Source: an archaeon (GTDB lineage Archaea > Iainarchaeota > Iainarchaeia > Iainarchaeales > CSSED10-239). Taken from it: 12,378 nt of DNA. Below are positions 6,576-12,378 of the stretch, in pieces (position 1 is the stretch's first letter; the number at the start of each line of letters is the position of its first letter). The notes under the pieces were generated by a model. The model saw nothing but the letters and a program-made list of their open reading frames with translations, did not search any database and had not been told where the DNA came from. Location of the stretch: positions 1 through 12,378 of the forward strand of contig JAKQHQ010000021.1 in the NCBI GenBank assembly GCA_029557995.1, in the 5' to 3' direction. The position numbers were made by a program, and so were the translations under genes.

Positions 6576-6623
6576 ATTTCTAACAAAACCAGCCCAGCCC
6601 ATAGGTATTTCGTAAATAATCCA

Positions 6624-6656
6624 TTTATAAAGATTTAGTTTCTATATATTATATAG
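6624..6656 (+). promoter_or_regulatory. Promoter region of the aEF1A-uS10 operon
   Basis: Two TATA candidates lie here: TTTATAAA (6624-6631) and the near-palindrome CTATATATTATATAG (6642-6656). Depending on which is used, the leader before ATG 6721 is about 70 or 48 bases, unusually long for this window. The leader ends with GGAGG (6708-6712), the strongest Shine-Dalgarno site seen here, 8 bases before the start. Confidence 0.5.
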
Positions 6657-6720
6657 CTAAAAAATTAATAGATTGGCTACGTTGTAAATTTGTTTATTGT
6701 AAAATATGGAGGAATAATTT

Positions 6721-7980
6721 ATGGCAGCACCAAAACCAAGACTCAATGTTATTTTCATTGGGCACATCGACCATGGGAAATCAACAACCGTAGGTCGTTT
6801 AATGTATGACACAAAAAACCTAAGCGAGCAGGACTACAGGAAATTGCAGGCAATCGCAGAAGAAAAAGGTAAAAGCACATTTGCATTTGCCTATCTTATG
6901 GATATTACAAAAGAAGAAAGAGATAGGGGTATAACAATTGATGTTAACTACAAGAAGTTAGATACAGACAAGTTTAGTTTCACAATAATTGATGCACCTG
7001 GGCACCAGGATTATGTCAAGAACATGATAACAGGGACTGCCCAGTCAGATGCTGCGGTGCTTGTGATTGCAGCTAAAGATGGTATCATGGCACAAACAAA
7101 GGAGCACGCTTACCTAGCACAGGTGATGGGCATCAAGCAGGTAGTTGTCGCAATCAACAAGATGGACGAGATTAACTACTCAGAGGAGGGCTTTAAGAAG
7201 TTGAAAGCTGATGTTGCTACACTTTTCAAGGGCAAGTTTAAGGATGATCAATATGTAGTTATACCAATCTCTGCATGGAATGGTGAGAACATTGTCAAGC
7301 CATCACCAAAGATGCCTTGGTATAAGGGGCCATGCTTGATTGAAGCTATGAATAATTTTAAAGCAGCAGAAGTTTTAACAGATAAGCCACTAAGGTTGCC
7401 AATACAGGATGTGTATTCAATTAAAGGTGTTGGCATGGTGCCTGTTGGAAGGGTTGAAACAGGGATACTAAGACCAAATGACAAGATAATAATAATGCCA
7501 GAGGAAATCGTAACGCAAGTAAAGTCCATAGAGGAGCATCACGAGCCATTGCCAGAGGCATTGCCTGGAGACAACATTGGCTTTAATATCAAGAATGTTG
7601 AAAAAGGGGCAATCAAAAGGGGTTCTGTTGTAGGGCATGAGACAAACCCACCGACTGTTGCTGAGGAGTTCACAGCACAGATTGTTGTGTTAAACCACCC
7701 AACAGCAATAACTGCTGGATACACGCCTGTCTTTCATATACACACAGCACAGATGTCCTGCACGATAGTGGAGTTGATTAAAAAGGTTGCACCAACAGTT
7801 GAGGAAGCACCTAAGTTCTTAAAGACAGGTGACGCTGCGGTAGTAAGGATAAAGCCGACACAACCATTGGTCTGCGAGACCTTTAAGGAATTCCCACAGC
7901 TTGGTAGGTTTGCAATCAGAGACATGGGTAAGACAGTTGCAGCAGGGGTTATACAAGATATAAAAAAGAGAGTAAAGTAA
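6721..7980 (+). CDS. tuf: Translation elongation factor 1-alpha (aEF1A)
   Basis: The GTPase that carries aminoacyl-tRNA to the ribosomal A site. The 419 aa protein has all G-domain motifs: GHIDHGKST (14-22), GITID (70-74), DAPGHQD (91-97), NKMD (146-149) and SAW (184-186), followed by domains II and III (VGRVETG, HIHTAQMSC, RFAIRDMG). The sequence is of the archaeal/eukaryotic type, not bacterial EF-Tu, which is one of the main clues to the domain of the organism. Ile replaces the more usual Val in GHxDHGK, and the protein is slightly shorter than typical archaeal members (about 425-435 aa). A strong GGAGG site and a long leader suggest high expression. uS10 follows after 48 bases, the classic archaeal pairing. 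Confidence 0.97.
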   Translation: MAAPKPRLNVIFIGHIDHGKSTTVGRLMYDTKNLSEQDYRKLQAIAEEKGKSTFAFAYLMDITKEERDRGITIDVNYKKLDTDKFSFTIIDAPGHQDYVKNMITGTAQSDAAVLVIAAKDGIMAQTKEHAYLAQVMGIKQVVVAINKMDEINYSEEGFKKLKADVATLFKGKFKDDQYVVIPISAWNGENIVKPSPKMPWYKGPCLIEAMNNFKAAEVLTDKPLRLPIQDVYSIKGVGMVPVGRVETGILRPNDKIIIMPEEIVTQVKSIEEHHEPLPEALPGDNIGFNIKNVEKGAIKRGSVVGHETNPPTVAEEFTAQIVVLNHPTAITAGYTPVFHIHTAQMSCTIVELIKKVAPTVEEAPKFLKTGDAAVVRIKPTQPLVCETFKEFPQLGRFAIRDMGKTVAAGVIQDIKKRVK

Positions 7981-8028
7981 AACCTTTACTTTCTTTTCAT
8001 TAAAAAACCAATTAACAAGTGGAAAACT

Positions 8029-8337
8029 ATGCAAACAGCAAGAGTAATAGTTACAGGGACTGACTATAAGAAAGTCACGGATTTCTGCAATGAGATAATT
8101 GATGTGGCTTCAAAGAGTGGTGTCAAGCATTCTGGTGTGATACCCTTAAAAACAAAAAAGCTGATTGTTCCAGTTAGGCGGGGCGTCTCGGCTGGTGGTA
8201 CAGAAACCTATGAGAAATACCAGCTTAGGATTCACAAGAGGATTATTGATGTAAAAGCAGATGACAAGACCTTAAGGCGGATAATGAGGGTTGATGTGCC
8301 ATCTGAGCTTCAAATAGGTATTGAGCTAAAAAGCTGA
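8029..8337 (+). CDS. rps10: Small ribosomal subunit protein uS10
   Basis: Structural protein of the 30S head. At 102 aa it has the normal archaeal length, and conserved elements are clear: KHSGVIPLKTKKLIVPVR (53 onward) corresponds to the family's GPIPLPTK loop, then KYQLRIHKRIIDV and IMRVDVPSELQIGIEL at the C-terminus. It lies 48 bases after the aEF1A gene on the same strand and is probably co-transcribed, as in many archaea. The site before the start (GGAAAA) is a weak ribosome-binding match. The T-run after the stop closes the operon. Confidence 0.96.
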   Translation: MQTARVIVTGTDYKKVTDFCNEIIDVASKSGVKHSGVIPLKTKKLIVPVRRGVSAGGTETYEKYQLRIHKRIIDVKADDKTLRRIMRVDVPSELQIGIELKS

Positions 8338-8350
8338 TTTGTTTTTTTTT
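8338..8350 (+). terminator. T-tract terminator of the aEF1A-uS10 operon
   Basis: Immediately after the TGA of uS10 there are three T, one G and nine T (8342-8350), a typical archaeal oligo-T terminator with no hairpin required. Confidence 0.65.
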
Positions 8351-8358
8351 AAAACCAA

Positions 8359-8385
8359 AAATATAGATTGAGTAATTAATCTAAA
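8359..8385 (+). promoter_or_regulatory. Promoter of the rtcB gene
   Basis: AAATATAG (8359-8366) lies about 24 bases before ATG 8386, so the message is probably leaderless; no Shine-Dalgarno site is present. The five-base arms AGATT (8365-8369) and AATCT (8378-8382) around it are weak and may be chance. Confidence 0.4.
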
Positions 8386-9756
8386 ATGTTAAGCAACATT
8401 AAGAAAAATATCTTTTTAGATAAAGAGCACAAGGTTAAGATAGTATCTAATCCCTTCTTATTTTCCAAGCTTGATAAAGTTGCAATCTCACAATTGTATA
8501 ACCTCTCCAAGCTACCTAATATTTTTGGGGAGGTTATTGGTCTTCCAGACCTTCATATAGGCTATGGTATGCCTATTGGCTCTGCATTTGCTACTTCTTT
8601 AGACAACTCACCAATCATAAGCCCAGAAGCTACTGGCTACGATATAGGTTGTGGGGCGTCTCTTGTGCGCACTGCGCTTTTTGCAGACAAGCTTTCTGCT
8701 AAGGATTATACAGCACTTTCAAAGTCTCTTACCAACCTCTCGCTTGGCTTGTCAAGCAATGGCATAAGGCTATCAAACTCTGAGTTTCAAGAGCTTTGCT
8801 ACCAAGGTCTTGAATGGGCATATAAGAACAACTACGCCAGCAAGTTTGACAAGCTTTATACAGAGCAGCTTGGAGTTGAGAGCTCTGCTGGGTTTTCTCA
8901 GCTCTCAAGGGTTGCAGTAAGCAGGGGCATAAAGCAGGTTGGAACTCTTGGGCTTGGTAACCATTTCCTTGACCTCTTGGTTGTTGATAGGGTTTTTGAT
9001 AAAGATTTTTGCAAAGCACACAAGCTCTCAAAAGGGCAATTGCTACTTATGCTTCACTCTGGCTCAAGGGGCTTTGGGCACCAGATAGCAAAGGAGTATA
9101 TAGCCAAATGCACTAGCAAAAACCCAATTTCCTATTTTGATTTTTACTCAAAAGAGGGGCAGGGATATTACGCAAGCATGTGCTCAGCAGGTAATTTTGC
9201 TTTTGTAAACAGGGCTGTGCTTAGAAGCAAGGCAATACAAGTTATAGAAAAAACATTAAATCTTGGACAATCCGACCTTTCCCCCTCCCTCCTCTGCGAC
9301 ACGACCCACAACTACGCCTCCCTTGAAACGCATAAAAAGTCAGCTCTTCTTGTGCACAGGAAAGGCGCAGTCCGTTGCTATCTCCCAAACGAGCTTTCAA
9401 GCAATTCAAGATTTTTAGGGACTGGCGCACCGTTGGTTCTTCCTGGCTCAATGCTTGACAAGACATATGTTCTCTTGCCAACACCAAAGGTTGAGAAAGA
9501 GACGTTTTCAACTATCGCCCATGGTTGCGGAAGGCAGCTTTCAAGAAAAGATGCTAGGCAAGCGGTTTCTGCATTTGGCTTACGGCAGGAGCTTTTAAAA
9601 AAAGGAGTTTACCTGTCAAGCCATTCTGAAAACAACTTACGCGAGGAACAGCCAAGCGCCTATAAGCCCTCATCACAGGTTGTTGACTCGCTTGTGTCTG
9701 CAGGGCTTTGCAAAAGGGTCTTTTCCCTAAGCCCAAAGGTTGTTGTAACTGGCTAA
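8386..9756 (+). CDS. rtcB: RtcB, tRNA-splicing RNA ligase
   Basis: RtcB joins RNA 2',3'-cyclic phosphate or 3'-phosphate ends to 5'-OH ends using GTP and Mn2+, sealing tRNA exons after intron removal and in RNA repair. The 456 aa protein is nearly full length (Pyrococcus mature form 481 aa). The expected metal and catalytic residues are present: D86 and C89 in YDIGCG, N192-H193 in LGLGNHF, H224 in LHSGSRG, H308 in THNY, and the guanylated histidine H379 in AHGCGR. VHRKGAVR (323-330) and LPGSM (352-356) are also conserved. The motif around H379 departs from the usual SHGAGR. No intein is present. Its cofactor archease is not in the window. It stands alone with a promoter at 8359. A short C-rich stretch within it (9276-9295) is unlike the rest of the gene. 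Confidence 0.96.
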   Translation: MLSNIKKNIFLDKEHKVKIVSNPFLFSKLDKVAISQLYNLSKLPNIFGEVIGLPDLHIGYGMPIGSAFATSLDNSPIISPEATGYDIGCGASLVRTALFADKLSAKDYTALSKSLTNLSLGLSSNGIRLSNSEFQELCYQGLEWAYKNNYASKFDKLYTEQLGVESSAGFSQLSRVAVSRGIKQVGTLGLGNHFLDLLVVDRVFDKDFCKAHKLSKGQLLLMLHSGSRGFGHQIAKEYIAKCTSKNPISYFDFYSKEGQGYYASMCSAGNFAFVNRAVLRSKAIQVIEKTLNLGQSDLSPSLLCDTTHNYASLETHKKSALLVHRKGAVRCYLPNELSSNSRFLGTGAPLVLPGSMLDKTYVLLPTPKVEKETFSTIAHGCGRQLSRKDARQAVSAFGLRQELLKKGVYLSSHSENNLREEQPSAYKPSSQVVDSLVSAGLCKRVFSLSPKVVVTG

Positions 9757-9770
9757 GCATATTCAATACC

Positions 9771-9786
9771 TTTTTATTGTTTTCCA
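9771..9786 (+). terminator. Possible weak T-tract terminator after rtcB
   Basis: Two T-runs (9771-9775 and 9780-9783) follow the TAA of rtcB within 30 bases. The tract is short, so readthrough into the next gene on the same strand is possible. Confidence 0.3.
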
Positions 9787-9820
9787 TTTACTTAATTAAT
9801 ATACCAAATATGGTGGATTT

Positions 9821-10306
9821 ATGCAAGTAAAAAGACTAATATCTCCTAAGCAGATTTCAAGAAAACGACAAGCAAAGCGCAGGATAGCTACTTCCCATAA
9901 TCTAAAGACGCAATCAATAGAAAAACAAAGGCAAATAATTGAGAGCACAGTCAAGCGACTTTCTAAAACCTACCCTACAGCAGGGCGTAGCTATCGTGCA
10001 ATGCTTGAGATAATCAGGTATTCAGAAAAAAATATCAACAGCATTGAAAAGATTCTTGCATCTGAGAACTTGCCAGAACACCATAAGCAAGCCCTGCTTG
10101 AGAATGTCAAACAGGCAAGAGCAACATTCTTAGATGCATTCAATAAATTTACAGAGCACACAGTCAATGCAGTAGAGCATAAGGAACTGCACAAGCTTGA
10201 CGCAATTAACTTCATTTCTGCGCAAGACGCTTCAGAGCATTACTGGAATGAATGGGGGAAGCTTTTGAACAGCATAGCTAGGCTTGGGATCAAGAACTCA
10301 AAATAA
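9821..10306 (+). CDS. Hypothetical basic helical protein
   Basis: I do not recognise this 161 aa protein. The first 37 residues are rich in Lys and Arg (for example ISRKRQAKRR at 12-21), suggesting contact with nucleic acid or the ribosome. The rest looks all-helical: a helix around 30-50, one around 55-82, a long helix around 86-120 and a final one around 135-155 with aromatic residues (HYWNEWG at 140-146). There is no signal peptide, membrane span or Cys/His metal motif. GGTGG (9812-9816) is a plausible Shine-Dalgarno site 4 bases before ATG 9821, and composition matches its neighbours, so I take it as real. It follows rtcB by 64 bases on the same strand and overlaps the convergent EndoQ gene by 9 bases at its 3' end. 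A role linked to RNA or DNA repair is only a guess from position and charge. Confidence 0.65.
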   Translation: MQVKRLISPKQISRKRQAKRRIATSHNLKTQSIEKQRQIIESTVKRLSKTYPTAGRSYRAMLEIIRYSEKNINSIEKILASENLPEHHKQALLENVKQARATFLDAFNKFTEHTVNAVEHKELHKLDAINFISAQDASEHYWNEWGKLLNSIARLGIKNSK

Positions 10307-11569
10307 GGTTTTCTGGATATATTTTTTATTCTGCTCCCTTGATATTTCTTCTTCCTTTAATCTTTTTTCTTCTTCGCTCTGGCAGATAAAAGGCGTCCCA
10401 TAATGCCCAGCCCCGCCAGGTCTAAAAGCCACTAACCCCTTCCTGAAAGCCATTATATAGCCAGCAAGCCCATTGTCAATCTCCCTTAGCTTTTCTTCCT
10501 GTACTTCAAGCATGACTTCAATCTCTGTGTATCGTGAGATTATCTTTTCGTATTTTTCCTGCGCACATTTTTCATAACTACCTTTCTTTCCAATTTCCAT
10601 TTGTATAAGTTCATATAATGGCATAAGATACTTATATTCTGGTCTGTTGGTTATCTGTTTTAGTTGGTTGTTGCCTTGCTTTTTTGCAATCTCCTTTATC
10701 CTATCCTCCACGCCCTTCTTTAAGATACCCTTGCAACTTGAGCATCGCCATCCTAGCTTTATTGCATCCTCCAAGCCATATATCTTCCAGCAGTCCCTAC
10801 AAGCTGTCTTATTATATTTCCCTTCTTTTGGGTTGTAGCCAACATTGTAAACAATTTGGTTTTTCCCGACATCGCAAAGCAGGTTTTTCAGTGACTCATA
10901 GTTTGGTTTTTCAAGCTCCATACACACAAACTCCCTACCTATCCTATAGCTATTTGGCGAATGCGCATCTGAAAAAGAGAAGAACTTCTTGTTTTTCAGT
11001 TCTGGGATGAGGTTAGCAGTGCTTGTGTCTGCTGACAAGCCAAGCTCAATAAACAACACCTTTTCCCATTGCTTACCATAAGCCATTTCAAGCGAGTCGT
11101 ATCCAGCGTAAATCCCAAAATATGGTGTAAAGGCATGTGCTGGGCCTATAAGCACATCGTGCTTTAGGCACAATCCAAGTAGCTCCTGTGGGTTTAGCGA
11201 CAGTCGTGGTCTGCCACCTCCATATACCATCATGTCACTTGAAAACTTTTCTATATCTTTTCTAAATTCCAATACCTTTTCAAAATCAGAAAAGAAAAGC
11301 AGGTGATGTGCCCTGCCACTAGTTTCAACCTCTGTTGACAATATAAAATATGTCTTTCTGTCAGTGTCATCCTTGAAATAAAAACAGCCAGCCTTCTCCC
11401 TTAGCCACTCCCTGCAATGCTCAAGCCAGAGTGGGTGAAGTATGTCCCCTGTTCCAAGTATGTCCAGCCCCTTAAGCTTAGCCTGCCTTGATAGTTCAGG
11501 TAGCGACATGTTCTTTGACACGCCGCTAGCGTAAGGCGAGTGTATATGCAAGTCAACATTATATCTCAT
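10298..11569 (-). CDS. endoQ: Endonuclease Q (EndoQ), PHP-domain DNA repair nuclease
   Basis: EndoQ, first described in Pyrococcus furiosus, nicks DNA 5' of deaminated bases (uracil, hypoxanthine) and abasic sites, starting alternative excision repair. The 423 aa protein is almost exactly family length. The PHP metal ligands are visible: D6-H8-H10 in VDLHIHSPYASGVS, D42 and H45 in LGTGDILHP, E80, H88/H89, H145 in GPAHAFTP and D201-H203 in FSDAHSPNS, then RIGREF (209-214). A zinc-finger-like set follows: C257-x2-C260 and C276-x2-C279, then KKGVEDRI. The C-terminal helical part ends in YIQKTLF, which matches only the first half of an archaeal PCNA-binding PIP box. ATG 11569 lies 21-26 bases from a TATA-like sequence, so the message may be leaderless. 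It is divergent from the radical SAM gene and convergent with the hypothetical gene. Confidence 0.93.
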   Translation of the reverse strand: MRYNVDLHIHSPYASGVSKNMSLPELSRQAKLKGLDILGTGDILHPLWLEHCREWLREKAGCFYFKDDTDRKTYFILSTEVETSGRAHHLLFFSDFEKVLEFRKDIEKFSSDMMVYGGGRPRLSLNPQELLGLCLKHDVLIGPAHAFTPYFGIYAGYDSLEMAYGKQWEKVLFIELGLSADTSTANLIPELKNKKFFSFSDAHSPNSYRIGREFVCMELEKPNYESLKNLLCDVGKNQIVYNVGYNPKEGKYNKTACRDCWKIYGLEDAIKLGWRCSSCKGILKKGVEDRIKEIAKKQGNNQLKQITNRPEYKYLMPLYELIQMEIGKKGSYEKCAQEKYEKIISRYTEIEVMLEVQEEKLREIDNGLAGYIMAFRKGLVAFRPGGAGHYGTPFICQSEEEKRLKEEEISREQNKKYIQKTLF

Positions 11570-11627
11570 GGTTCAATTTCACATAGATTATATTGTTCAA
11601 TAACTTATATAATCATAATGGTTCATT
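11569..11627. promoter_or_regulatory. Divergent endoQ / radical SAM promoter region
   Basis: GATTATATTG (11586-11595; CAATATAATC on the minus strand) is placed for endoQ, and TTATATAA (11605-11612) for the radical SAM gene starting at 11636; the latter is palindromic and could serve both. Three related 9-mers are interleaved: TGGTTCAAT (11569-11577), TTGTTCAAT (11593-11601) and TGGTTCATT (11619-11627), 24 and 26 bases apart. They could be binding sites for one regulator (inference). Confidence 0.45.
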
Positions 11628-11635
11628 GTTTTTTT

Positions 11636-12378
11636 ATGATATCCAAATATTTCAAGAAGTTAGATGCCAACAAAGTCCAATGCACCTTATGTTTTCGCTT
11701 TTGTGTGATACCTGATGGCAAGACAGGCTTTTGCAAAGTCAGGAAAAACCAGGCAGGAAAGTTAGTTTCAATGGTTTATGGGAAGCCAATCTCTATCAAT
11801 ATTGACCCAATTGAAAAGAAGCCAATCTATCATTATCTACCTAACACGATGTCTCTCTCACTTGGCACCCCAGGTTGCAACTTTGATTGTGCGTTCTGCC
11901 AAAACCATGACATCTCCAACTGCGTAAATATCAACTTAGATAATTTAAGTTATTTTTCTCCGCAAAAGATAGTGTCTCTTGCCTTAGCCAATTTCACACC
12001 ATCAATATCCTACACCTACACAGAGCCAACAGTTTTTGCTGAATACGCCTTAGACATCATGAAAAAAGCTAGGGATGCAGGCCTAAAAAACATCTGGGTG
12101 AGCAATGGGTATTTCTCAAGACAGCTTTTAGGTGATATCCTTCCATACCTTGATGCAATCAACATTGACCTCAAAGGCACGCAAGCATTCTACGACAGGC
12201 TCATACCTGGAATCTCTGTGACACATATTCAAGATAACATCAAGTCGCTTTACGAAAGCAAGATTCATATTGAGCTTACAGTACTACTTATAGATGGTTA
12301 TAACACAAGCAAAACCGAGTTAGAAGAGCTCACGGATTTTGTATGTTCTGTTTCCAAAGACATTCCCTTACATTTTTC
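11636..12378 (+). CDS. amrS: AmmeMemoRadiSam-type radical SAM protein, 3' end missing
   Basis: This is the 5' part of a COG1180-like (pyruvate formate-lyase-activase-related) radical SAM gene of the type that accompanies Memo and AMMECR1 proteins; its reaction is not firmly established. About 247 codons are in the window, with no stop before the right edge; relatives are about 330-340 aa, so roughly a quarter is missing. The N-terminus has a cysteine set C16-x2-C19-x3-C23 and C33 with GKTGFC, then DPIEKKPIYHYLP (58-69), and the [4Fe-4S]-binding CNFDCAFC at 81-88 (C81, C85, C88), followed by YTYTEPT, WVSNGY and NIDLKG blocks. ATG 11636 is about 27 bases from the TATA at 11605-11612, suggesting a leaderless start; an in-frame ATG at 11618 would add six residues. 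Memo and AMMECR1 genes are not visible but could lie beyond the edge. Confidence 0.9.
   Translation, partial: MISKYFKKLDANKVQCTLCFRFCVIPDGKTGFCKVRKNQAGKLVSMVYGKPISINIDPIEKKPIYHYLPNTMSLSLGTPGCNFDCAFCQNHDISNCVNINLDNLSYFSPQKIVSLALANFTPSISYTYTEPTVFAEYALDIMKKARDAGLKNIWVSNGYFSRQLLGDILPYLDAINIDLKGTQAFYDRLIPGISVTHIQDNIKSLYESKIHIELTVLLIDGYNTSKTELEELTDFVCSVSKDIPLHF

Noticed and set aside
8365..8382. AGATT/AATCT inverted repeat before rtcB
   Set aside because: Five-base arms around an eight-base spacer are expected by chance in such AT-rich sequence.
9242..9511. Open frame of 89 codons on the minus strand within rtcB
   Set aside because: It lies wholly antisense to strongly conserved RtcB motifs, has no ribosome-binding site or promoter, and its low-complexity Gly/Arg end derives from the polypyrimidine tract.
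10684..11010. 108-codon plus-strand open frame inside endoQ
   Set aside because: It covers the EndoQ zinc-finger and catalytic regions in antisense and has Pro/Ser/His-rich composition unlike real proteins here.
1..12378. Mobile element, CRISPR array or defence island
   Set aside because: No transposase, integrase, cas-like gene, regularly spaced long repeat or terminal inverted repeat was seen; the genes are mostly core archaeal families.

Overview
The window looks like a piece of an AT-rich, gene-dense archaeal chromosome. The clearest evidence is an archaeal/eukaryotic-type elongation factor 1A followed by archaeal uS10, plus Taw3 (archaeal wybutosine synthesis), EndoQ, DUF373, an archaeal PRC-barrel protein and an NFACT/NEMF-type protein. 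Most genes have a TATA-like box roughly 20-30 bases before the start and little or no leader; a few have clear Shine-Dalgarno sites. Short proteins, tiny gaps, convergent overlaps and a shortened NFACT protein would fit a reduced archaeon (DPANN-like), but that placement is inference and no 16S gene is present.

Layout. (1) 6-869 (-): secreted beta-rich protein of unknown role, with a possible next operon member starting at the left edge. (2) 963-1556 (+): Taw3, tail-to-tail and overlapping by 6 bases with a stomatin/SPFH membrane protein (1551-2516, -). (3) 2660-3922 (+): DUF373 membrane protein with a C-terminal tail resembling a PRC barrel, followed under its own promoter by a stand-alone PRC-barrel protein (4041-4319). 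(4) 6528-4392 (-): two-gene operon of a membrane-anchored coiled-coil protein with a transglutaminase-like Cys-His-Asp domain, then a truncated NFACT protein. (5) 6721-8337 (+): aEF1A and uS10, ended by a T-tract. (6) 8386-9756 (+): RtcB RNA ligase, then an unrecognised basic helical protein (9821-10306), which overlaps convergently with EndoQ (10298-11569, -). (7) 11636 to the right edge (+): 5' part of an AmmeMemoRadiSam-type radical SAM gene, divergent from EndoQ.

Themes are translation and RNA maintenance (aEF1A, uS10, Taw3, RtcB, NFACT), DNA repair (EndoQ) and membrane-associated proteins (stomatin, DUF373, transglutaminase-like, secreted protein). I see no mobile element, CRISPR array, rRNA or tRNA. 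I do not see a clear new defence or biosynthetic system. The most unusual parts are the shortened NFACT protein in an operon with the membrane transglutaminase-like protein, the DUF373/PRC pair, and the unrecognised basic protein beside RtcB. No intergenic stretch exceeds 300 bases; the longest are 6529-6720 and 2517-2659, both filled by divergent promoter signals.
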